Positions 7,689-12,942 of a stretch of 12,942 bases of DNA are shown one piece after another. The notes under the pieces were generated by a model that was not told where the DNA came from, made no database searches, and worked only from the letters and a program-made list of their open reading frames with translations. Numbering within the stretch: position 1 is the first letter of the stretch; each line of letters opens with the position of its first letter. Origin of the DNA: Alphaproteobacteria bacterium (lineage in GTDB: Bacteria; Pseudomonadota; Alphaproteobacteria; SP197); contig JAJEBJ010000059.1 of NCBI GenBank assembly GCA_022822575.1, positions 1 through 12,942 of the forward strand. Direction: 5' to 3'. The position numbers were made by a program, and so were the translations under genes.

Positions 7689-9212
7689 TCAGGCCGCCGG
7701 AAGCCTGCCGACCCGGGGGTAGAGGGACTTCAGGCGTTCGTAAAGCTCCCTGTAGAGGCCATAGGCCTCGCGGTAGACGGATGACGTGGCACCATCCGGT
7801 TCGAAGACACGATCCGTCCCGACATAGGCGTTGATGTCCGCCCAGTCGTCAATGACGCCGACGCCCATGCCTGCAACAAAGGCGGCGCCGAGACACGATC
7901 CCGGATGATCGAGCAGCCTTTCGATGGGCCGCTCGAGAACATCGGCTGTGATCTGGACCCACAGATCGCTTGCCGCTCCGCCATCGCAGGCGACAACCCT
8001 GGTGATCTCCAGACCCATGTCGTCGAACACATCGGCATGGTGCCGGAAGCCGAAAGCCACCGATTCCAGGGCTGCACGCCATACATGCGCGAGTCCGTGG
8101 TGCAGTCCAAGACCGGTCAGGGTGCCCCGCGCGTGGGGATCGTTGAGAGGTGTCTTCTCACCAAGAAAGTAGGGAAGCAGGAGAACGCCGCCTGCCCCCG
8201 GGGGCAGGTCCGCCGCCATGGCGTCGAGGAAGGCATGGACGGAACGTCCCTCCTGCTCCGCCTGCCCTGCCTCGGCCTTTGCCAGGTGGGTGGCGATCCA
8301 GTTCAGCACGCTGCCACTGGCAGCCATGCAGCCATTCGAGAAGTGGAGACCGGGGACAATGTGGTAATCGATGAACATGCGGGGGTCGGTCACCGGAGTG
8401 GTGCACGACAGCAGGATGTCCCCTGCTCCGCCGTACTTGACGACCAGGTCGCCGTCCCGTGACGCACCCGCCACGAAGGCGGAGGCGATGTGATCGGCAC
8501 ACCCGGCCACAACGGGCGTGCCGGCGGCAAGTCCCGTCTGCGACGCGGCATGGGATGTCACCTCACCGACAACGTCGTGGGAGGCGTAAAGTGGCGGGAG
8601 ACTGCCCGGTGCGAGGCCGGCGTGGGCGAGCAGACCGTCATCAAGGGCTCCGGAGGCAAGATCCATGAATCCCGCTTCCAGGGCCCAGTTCTTCTCGATG
8701 GTGAGAGTTCCGCACAGTCTGGCGGTGATGTAGCTGTAGGAGCCCGTGATGGTGTGCGCACGATTCCTGTTGCCGGGTTCATGACGTTCCAGCCAGCGCA
8801 GCTTGGGCGCAATGATCTGCTGGTTGATGCTGCCTCCGGTCAGGGCAAGGAACGCGTCGGCATCCACGTCCCGCGCCATCTCCCCGATCTCCTCGATCGC
8901 CCGGGCATCGTTCTGCTGGATCGAATGACGTATCGCCAGACCATCGTCATCGAGCAGGATGAGGGTGGGAACCATGCCCGTGACCCCGACACCCGCGATA
9001 TCGTCCGCGCCTATGCCGCCGGTGCTGATCAGCTCCGGCACGATGGCACAGACATTGGCCCACCACAGGTCCGGGTCCTCCTCGGCCCAGTTCGGGTGGC
9101 GCGACAGGAGTTCACTGGGCCTCGAGGCGATCGCCTGGACGCCGCCCCTGCAGTCGACAAGGATACCGATGGTTGACGTGGTGCCGATGTCGAGGCCGAG
9201 CAGAAAGCTCAT
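7689..9212 (-). CDS. FGGY-family carbohydrate kinase
   Basis: The kinase is 507 residues, the usual FGGY length, and should transfer phosphate from ATP to a sugar, ketose or polyol in the cytoplasm. It opens with the phosphate-binding GLDIGTTST. The catalytic base is probably Asp240 in GCADHIASAFVAGA. The C-terminal half has YFLGEKTPLNDPHARG, the ATP-site block CDGGAASDLWVQI and GSCLGAAFVAG. The second phosphate loop reads KYGGAGD rather than the common GTSG, marking a divergent subgroup. The overall look is closest to xylulokinase-like members, but substrate cannot be fixed. The frame is open upstream to 9722, yet that stretch overlaps the BtpA gene and lacks FGGY character. ATG 9212 has AGGAA nine bases upstream and overlaps the BtpA stop by 4 bp (ATGA). 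It is last in the SDR-BtpA-kinase operon. Confidence 0.92.
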   Translation of the reverse strand: MSFLLGLDIGTTSTIGILVDCRGGVQAIASRPSELLSRHPNWAEEDPDLWWANVCAIVPELISTGGIGADDIAGVGVTGMVPTLILLDDDGLAIRHSIQQNDARAIEEIGEMARDVDADAFLALTGGSINQQIIAPKLRWLERHEPGNRNRAHTITGSYSYITARLCGTLTIEKNWALEAGFMDLASGALDDGLLAHAGLAPGSLPPLYASHDVVGEVTSHAASQTGLAAGTPVVAGCADHIASAFVAGASRDGDLVVKYGGAGDILLSCTTPVTDPRMFIDYHIVPGLHFSNGCMAASGSVLNWIATHLAKAEAGQAEQEGRSVHAFLDAMAADLPPGAGGVLLLPYFLGEKTPLNDPHARGTLTGLGLHHGLAHVWRAALESVAFGFRHHADVFDDMGLEITRVVACDGGAASDLWVQITADVLERPIERLLDHPGSCLGAAFVAGMGVGVIDDWADINAYVGTDRVFEPDGATSSVYREAYGLYRELYERLKSLYPRVGRLPAA

Positions 9213-10018
9213 CGGGAACGGTTCCTGGAAACGACCTCCATGAAGCGGGCGACCCGGTCGCGATCGACAGGATTCCAGGTATCGCCCCCGACCTTGAAAT
9301 GCGTGCCGACGATACAGCCGTCGGCCACCGACAGGATGTCGGCGATGTTCGCTGCCGTGCAGCCGGTGTTGGCAAGGACCGGCGTCTCTCCCACAGCGTC
9401 CTTGACCCGCGAGAGTTCGGATGCATCGACGGGCTGTCCGGTCATGGGACCCGAGACCAGGACAGCGTCGGCCAGAGATGAAAAGACGGCGCTCTCGGCC
9501 CGCAACTCGATCGATCTGGCGCCCACCGGTGACGCGAACTCCGCATTGATGTTGAAGAGGAGCTTCAGGTCGTCCCTCCCCAGGTCGTGACGCATTCTGA
9601 GCGCCCGGGCAGCATCCGGTTGCCACAGGCCCATGTCGGAATCGTAGACGCCGGTAAAGATCTCCCTGGCGAAAACGGCGTCCGTGGCCACGGCAATGGC
9701 CACGGTTGCCACCGGATCCCACAGGTAGTCGACCCCGAAGGGGACGGTGATGCAGCCCTTGACGGCCGCCACGGCGGCGGTCATGGCAGCGAGCGATTCC
9801 GGCGAGGCTTCAAGCAGGTATGGCCTGTCGCCCTCGTTGCCGAACATGATGCAGTCGATACCTCCCGCCTGAAGCGCTTCGATGTCCTGCGACACATGAT
9901 CGATGACAGCGCCCATGCCTCCCGCGGCATCATGCAATGGTGATCCCGGCAACGCCGGAAGATGCGCCATGGCGATCACCGGTTTCCTGTTTCCCAGGTG
10001 CTTCGCAAGCCATTCCAT
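9209..10018 (-). CDS. BtpA/SgcQ family TIM-barrel-like protein
   Basis: The 269-residue protein belongs to the BtpA family (cyanobacterial BtpA, E. coli SgcQ). Visible family blocks are MAHLPALPGSPLHD near residue 17, the GIDCIMFGNEGD strand-loop at 53, VPFGVDYLWDP at 92, REIFTGVYDSDMGLW at 118, ANTGCTAANI at 216 and GTHFKVGGDTWNPVDRDRV at 238. Alternating strand/helix spacing fits a beta/alpha barrel, and the terminal glycine-rich segments look like a phosphate-binding site (inference). BtpA was linked to photosystem I assembly. The SgcQ branch, however, sits in sugar gene clusters and is biochemically unassigned. Here it is translated between an SDR and a sugar kinase, so a role in processing a sugar phosphate is likelier. 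The start has an AGAAGG ribosome site just upstream. Confidence 0.9.
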   Translation of the reverse strand: MEWLAKHLGNRKPVIAMAHLPALPGSPLHDAAGGMGAVIDHVSQDIEALQAGGIDCIMFGNEGDRPYLLEASPESLAAMTAAVAAVKGCITVPFGVDYLWDPVATVAIAVATDAVFAREIFTGVYDSDMGLWQPDAARALRMRHDLGRDDLKLLFNINAEFASPVGARSIELRAESAVFSSLADAVLVSGPMTGQPVDASELSRVKDAVGETPVLANTGCTAANIADILSVADGCIVGTHFKVGGDTWNPVDRDRVARFMEVVSRNRSR

Positions 10019-10039
10019 ACCCTTCTCTCCCGGAGAGGT

Positions 10040-10822
10040 TCAGTCCATCAGTACGCCGCCGCTGGCGTTGATCGATTCGCCGGTGAGGAACCGGGAAAGG
10101 TCGCTCGCCAGGAAGACGGCAATCGAGGCGACATCGTCAGGCTCCTCCAGACGGCCCAGCGGTGTGGCGGCAATGTACTCGTCGAGCACGGCCTCGGGCG
10201 CCATGTCGCGCAGCCTGCCTTCCCATTCGATCTCCCGCTCCTGCATCGACGTTCTGACGTAACCGGGGCACACGGCGTTGACACGGATGCCACAGGCAGA
10301 GACCTCCCTCGCCAACGATTGCGTGAAACCGACGACGGCAAACTTGCTGGCGGCGTAGTGAGCGAGATAGGGCGCGCCGATCTTGGCGGCGAGCGAGGCG
10401 GTATTGACGATGACTCCCTTGGTGTCCGTAGCGAGAAAATGCCGGACAGCCTCCCGGTTGGTGAGGAAGACACCCTTGGCGTTGACGGCCATGTTGGCGT
10501 CCCATTCCTCTTCCGTCAGGTCCCTGACAGCCTTCATGGTGGAGATGCCGGCATTCGCGGCAACGAGATCGAGCCCGCCCAGCCACTGCACCGCCTCGTT
10601 GAAGACCCGTTCGGTTTCCCCTGCATCGGTGACATCGAGAGCATAGCCGCGAGCCCGCGATCCGAGATCCGCGGCCATGGTGACGGCTGCCCCTCCTTCG
10701 ATGTCGCTCAACGCCACCTGCGCCCCCTCCTCATGGAAGGCCCTGGCGATGGCAAGACCGATTCCCCTGGCCGCGCCGGTTACGAGAGCCCGTCTTCCGG
10801 CCAGAAGCCCGCTGTTCGTCAT
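10040..10822 (-). CDS. Short-chain dehydrogenase/reductase (SDR), classical type
   Basis: A 260-residue classical SDR oxidoreductase. The cofactor loop TGAARGIG spans residues 15-22, the NAG motif is at 90-92, and the catalytic tetrad is Asn114, Ser143, Tyr156 and Lys160 (YAASK). The PGYVRTSM block follows, and the C-terminus ends with FLTGESINASGGVLMD. Asp40 at the end of the second strand favours NAD(H) over NADP(H), which suits an oxidative catabolic step. The substrate is probably a sugar, polyol or hydroxy acid (inference from neighbours). ATG 10822 is preferred, with a close GGGGGAG just upstream; the frame extends to a GTG at 10855 without a ribosome site. It heads the minus-strand operon, 21 bp before the BtpA gene, and diverges from the amidohydrolase. 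Confidence 0.92.
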   Translation of the reverse strand: MTNSGLLAGRRALVTGAARGIGLAIARAFHEEGAQVALSDIEGGAAVTMAADLGSRARGYALDVTDAGETERVFNEAVQWLGGLDLVAANAGISTMKAVRDLTEEEWDANMAVNAKGVFLTNREAVRHFLATDTKGVIVNTASLAAKIGAPYLAHYAASKFAVVGFTQSLAREVSACGIRVNAVCPGYVRTSMQEREIEWEGRLRDMAPEAVLDEYIAATPLGRLEEPDDVASIAVFLASDLSRFLTGESINASGGVLMD

Positions 10823-10848
10823 GTCTCCCCCGTCATCGGCTTCACTGG

Positions 10849-10876
10849 CCGCCACTATAGTGTCTGGCGGACAGAC
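10849..10876. promoter_or_regulatory. Overlapping palindromes in the divergent SDR/amidohydrolase gap
   Basis: Three inverted repeats overlap here. CCGCCA (10849-10854) pairs with TGGCGG (10865-10870). CACTATAGTG at 10853-10862 is a perfect 10-bp palindrome containing TATAGT on both strands. GTCTG (10862-10866) mirrors CAGAC (10872-10876). The site lies midway in a 122-bp gap between two divergent genes, where an operator or overlapping divergent promoters would be expected. TATAGT could be a -10 element, but I find no convincing -35 on either strand. No regulator gene lies in the window, so the binding protein is unknown. Confidence 0.35.
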
Positions 10877-10944
10877 CGACAGTGTTTTACCCGGAGCCGA
10901 ATGGATGCAAGAATGGCTGCCACACAGGGAAGGCCAGTCTTCTC

Positions 10945-12135
10945 ATGCTCCATGATGTGGTCATTTCAGCCGATGCCCACGTGGGTGAACCCGACGCCAT
11001 GCGGGCGAGGCTTCCGGAGCACTACCGTGATCTGCTGCCGCGCCTCGAGAGCGATGTGAACGGCGATTTCAAGGTGACGCTGGCCGGCGAGGATCTGAGG
11101 AACTCCACCGCCACATCACTTGGTGAGATCGATCTCATGAAGGAGTTTCGCACCGATCCTTCGCAGGGAACGGACATCGACAGGCGCCTGCGCGACATGG
11201 CTCTGGAGGGTGTCGACGCCGCCGTGATGTTCCCCAACATCGGCCTTTCCCTCTCCGGCGGCAGGGGGCCCACTGCATTCCACCATGCCTGGGCCAGGGC
11301 CTGGAACGACTTCGTGCGGGACACGTTCGGTCCCTGGCAGCACCGCCTCAAACCCGTCGCCATGATCGCCGTCGACGATATCGACGAGATGATGAAGGAA
11401 GCCGAACGCGCCATCAGACTCGGATTCTGCACGCTCTTCCTGCCGGCCAATGTTCCCTGGCGGCCCTATCGCATGCCCGACTACGAACCCCTGTGGTCAC
11501 TGGCCGAGGAGGCAGGCATTCCGCTCAACTTCCATGTTTTCAGCGGCAACCTCGCCCTGCACGCGGATTTTGCCGACCTGGGCGCCATGGATACGGACCG
11601 TTTCGCTGCCTACTCAGGCGTCGTGGAGCGACAGCGCGACTGGCCGGAAATGCTCAACTCCACGGTGCTGGGCATGGCCGCGGGCATGGCGCCGATCGTC
11701 GAACTGACGGGTGCCGGCGTCCTCGAGAATCATCCGAACCTCAGGATCGTCGTCACGGAGGCGGAGTGCGGCTGGCTGGCATGGGTCCTCCACGCCATGG
11801 ACCAGATGCAGCGACAGCGTCACCTCGGCATGAAGAAACTGGACCTGCGTCCCAGCGAGTACTTCCTGCGCCAGGGCGCCATCACCATCACCGACGATCC
11901 CGTGGCTCTCAACAACGTGACGTTCACGGGCAGCAACATCCTGATGTGGGGCAACGACTATCCCCACGACGAGGGTTCCTGGCCGGAAAGCCTGCCCTTC
12001 ATCAACCGGATTCGTGAGGAACTCGATCCCGAATCGGCACACCGGGTTCTCTGCGCCAATGCCGCGGAACTCTTCGGTTTCGATCTCGATCATCTCCAGA
12101 AGACCCGCGACGAGGTCATGCGCCACGCCGCCTGA
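10945..12135 (+). CDS. Amidohydrolase family 2 metal-dependent hydrolase
   Basis: The 396-residue protein belongs to the amidohydrolase-2 group (ACMSD, gamma-resorcylate decarboxylase and hydrolase relatives), cytoplasmic TIM-barrel enzymes that hydrolyse or decarboxylate small acids using a divalent metal. Visible candidate metal ligands are Asp10/His12 in VISADAHVGEP, His197 in LNFHVFSG and Asp338 in WGNDYPHDEGSWPES. A VMFPNIG strand at 95 and an IVVTEAECGW strand at 268 fit the fold. The frame is open to a GTG at 10882, but ATG 10945 directly precedes the first metal-binding strand and has AGGGAAGG about 11 bases upstream. It is transcribed alone, divergent from the SDR. A role on a lactone or carboxylated intermediate of the neighbouring pathway is possible but rests only on position. 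Confidence 0.9.
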   Translation: MLHDVVISADAHVGEPDAMRARLPEHYRDLLPRLESDVNGDFKVTLAGEDLRNSTATSLGEIDLMKEFRTDPSQGTDIDRRLRDMALEGVDAAVMFPNIGLSLSGGRGPTAFHHAWARAWNDFVRDTFGPWQHRLKPVAMIAVDDIDEMMKEAERAIRLGFCTLFLPANVPWRPYRMPDYEPLWSLAEEAGIPLNFHVFSGNLALHADFADLGAMDTDRFAAYSGVVERQRDWPEMLNSTVLGMAAGMAPIVELTGAGVLENHPNLRIVVTEAECGWLAWVLHAMDQMQRQRHLGMKKLDLRPSEYFLRQGAITITDDPVALNNVTFTGSNILMWGNDYPHDEGSWPESLPFINRIREELDPESAHRVLCANAAELFGFDLDHLQKTRDEVMRHAA

Positions 12136-12220
12136 CCAACGGCACGAGTGTTCTCGCGAACGGTCGGGACGTGCTTGCGGAGTCGGTCAGGCGTCAGGAC
12201 ACGACGACCAACTCGATGAA

Positions 12221-12253
12221 TGGAGACGCCGGCGACTGTGGCCGGCATCTCCA
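12221..12253. terminator. Strong hairpin between convergent genes (bidirectional terminator candidate)
   Basis: TGGAGACGCCGGC (12221-12233) pairs with GCCGGCATCTCCA (12241-12253) around a seven-base loop. The stem is 13 positions with a single C-A mismatch. It sits in the 128-bp gap between the amidohydrolase stop and the stop of the binding-protein gene on the other strand, where a shared terminator is expected. Neither side has a clear T-run, so it may be an atypical intrinsic terminator or an RNA 3'-end stabiliser. The rest of the gap shows nothing recognisable. Confidence 0.6.
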
Positions 12254-12263
12254 ATCGTGATCC

Positions 12264-12942
12264 TCAGAACCCGGCTTTGATCTCGTCGAACTTGACGATC
12301 ATCTTCTCCCGGATATCGGAAGGGATCTCGTCGTAGAAATTGCCCTGGGCCATGAGCGCCACGGGATCGACGATACCCAGTGCTTCGAGCACATCCTGGG
12401 ACACGACATCGTAGGTGTGCTTGTTCGAGTGACCATAGCCGTACTCTTCGATGAGGTACTTGCCGACACACGGTTCCATGGTGGCATTGAGATAGTCGTA
12501 GATGAGGTCATCAGCCGCCTCACCGCTCGACATGACTGTGAAGCCGCAGATCCAGGTCATGATCCCCTCCTTGGGATTCATGAAGACGACCTCGATGCCC
12601 TGGTTCTTCATCTCGATGATCGAGCTGTTCCAGGACCATGCCGCCAGCACTTCCCCGGCGGCCATGGACTGTTCGAACTCCGTGGGAGAGGACCAGTAGA
12701 ACCGCATGTTGTGGTGAAGGGCCCGGACGACTTCGGCGGCGGCTTCAATCTCTTCGTCGGTCATCGCGAAGATGTTCTCGGCGCCGGTCAGGAGACCACC
12801 GACCGCAAAGGTCGAATCGACAGAGTCGAACATCGCGATCTTGCCCTGCAACTCTGGTCTGAGCAGGATATCGTATGACTGCTCATCCTCACCGAGCGGA
12901 AGCAGGTCGGGCCTGTAGAGAATGGAACTGTTGCCCCAGTCC
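12264..12942 (-). CDS. Polyamine-type ABC transporter solute-binding protein (PotD/PotF-like), 5' end outside window
   Basis: Only the C-terminal 225 residues or so are inside the window; the reading frame stays open to the right edge (first complete codon at 12941). A TTG at 12851 is an internal leucine, not a start. The sequence shows WGNSSILYRPD at the edge, then YDILLRPELQGKIAMFD, the typical 'lobe-joining' region of spermidine/putrescine-type binding proteins. AAGEVLAAWSWNS, a PKEGIMTW strand and the PotD-like helical C-terminus (EALGIVDPVALM, DEIPSDIREKM) follow. It should be a periplasmic receptor for a polyamine or other small cationic or organic solute. Whether its permeases and ATPase follow cannot be seen. 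It ends the window as the 3'-terminal gene of its transcript, converging on the amidohydrolase. Confidence 0.88.
   Translation of the reverse strand, partial: DWGNSSILYRPDLLPLGEDEQSYDILLRPELQGKIAMFDSVDSTFAVGGLLTGAENIFAMTDEEIEAAAEVVRALHHNMRFYWSSPTEFEQSMAAGEVLAAWSWNSSIIEMKNQGIEVVFMNPKEGIMTWICGFTVMSSGEAADDLIYDYLNATMEPCVGKYLIEEYGYGHSNKHTYDVVSQDVLEALGIVDPVALMAQGNFYDEIPSDIREKMIVKFDEIKAGF

Noticed and set aside
9213..9722. N-terminal extension of the kinase frame, apparently giving a 677-residue fusion
   Set aside because: It is the out-of-frame shadow of the BtpA gene; residues are Arg/Gly-rich without family motifs, and FGGY homology begins exactly at the ATG at 9212, which has its own ribosome site.
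9962..11059. 365-residue plus-strand frame opposite the SDR
   Set aside because: The SDR on the minus strand has all catalytic motifs; this frame has none and runs through the divergent promoter gap into the amidohydrolase gene out of frame.
1..12942. Mobile element, prophage, CRISPR, tRNA or defence system
   Set aside because: No transposase, integrase, long direct or terminal repeats, regular repeat-spacer pattern or tRNA-like cloverleaf was seen; coding density and base composition look uniform across the window.

Overview
The window is GC-rich, densely coded bacterial chromosome. It carries nine apparently complete protein genes and one cut by the right edge. I see no RNA genes, insertion sequences, CRISPR or long repeats. 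Coding style (strong G/C third positions, GTG starts, 4-bp start/stop overlaps) and gene content (several ABC uptake genes, a TauD-type oxygenase, BtpA/SgcQ, an FGGY kinase) suggest a free-living, heterotrophic alphaproteobacterium. That placement is inference; no phylogenetic marker is present.

Layout. Left edge: a secreted DUF3179 protein (+) converges on a stand-alone FIST-domain sensor-like protein (-). FIST diverges across about 175 bp from a five-gene plus-strand operon at 2437-7674: permease of the MalG type, periplasmic solute-binding protein, permease of the MalF type, MalK/UgpC-type ATPase, and a TauD/TfdA-family Fe(II)/2-oxoglutarate oxygenase whose start overlaps the ATPase stop by 4 bp. 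This operon converges, with only 14 bp between, on a minus-strand operon transcribed SDR dehydrogenase -> BtpA/SgcQ-family protein -> FGGY carbohydrate kinase (10822 down to 7689). The SDR diverges from an amidohydrolase-2 family metal hydrolase (+, 10945-12135) across a short gap holding overlapping palindromes. That hydrolase converges, over a strong hairpin, on the 3' end of a polyamine-type (PotD/PotF-like) solute-binding protein gene that leaves the window.

How it may work together. The most coherent reading is a catabolic island for one small polar, probably sugar- or polyol-like compound. The CUT1-type transporter would import it and the oxygenase would hydroxylate it or cleave off a group. 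The NAD-dependent SDR would oxidise an alcohol, the FGGY kinase would phosphorylate the resulting sugar, and the BtpA TIM-barrel protein would perform an unassigned step on the product. The amidohydrolase may open or decarboxylate a related intermediate. The substrate cannot be read from sequence, and no transcriptional regulator lies in the window. DUF3179 and FIST look like unrelated neighbours.

The best candidate for something new is the tight linkage of a CUT1 sugar transporter to a TauD-family oxygenase, set against the SDR-BtpA-FGGY kinase operon.
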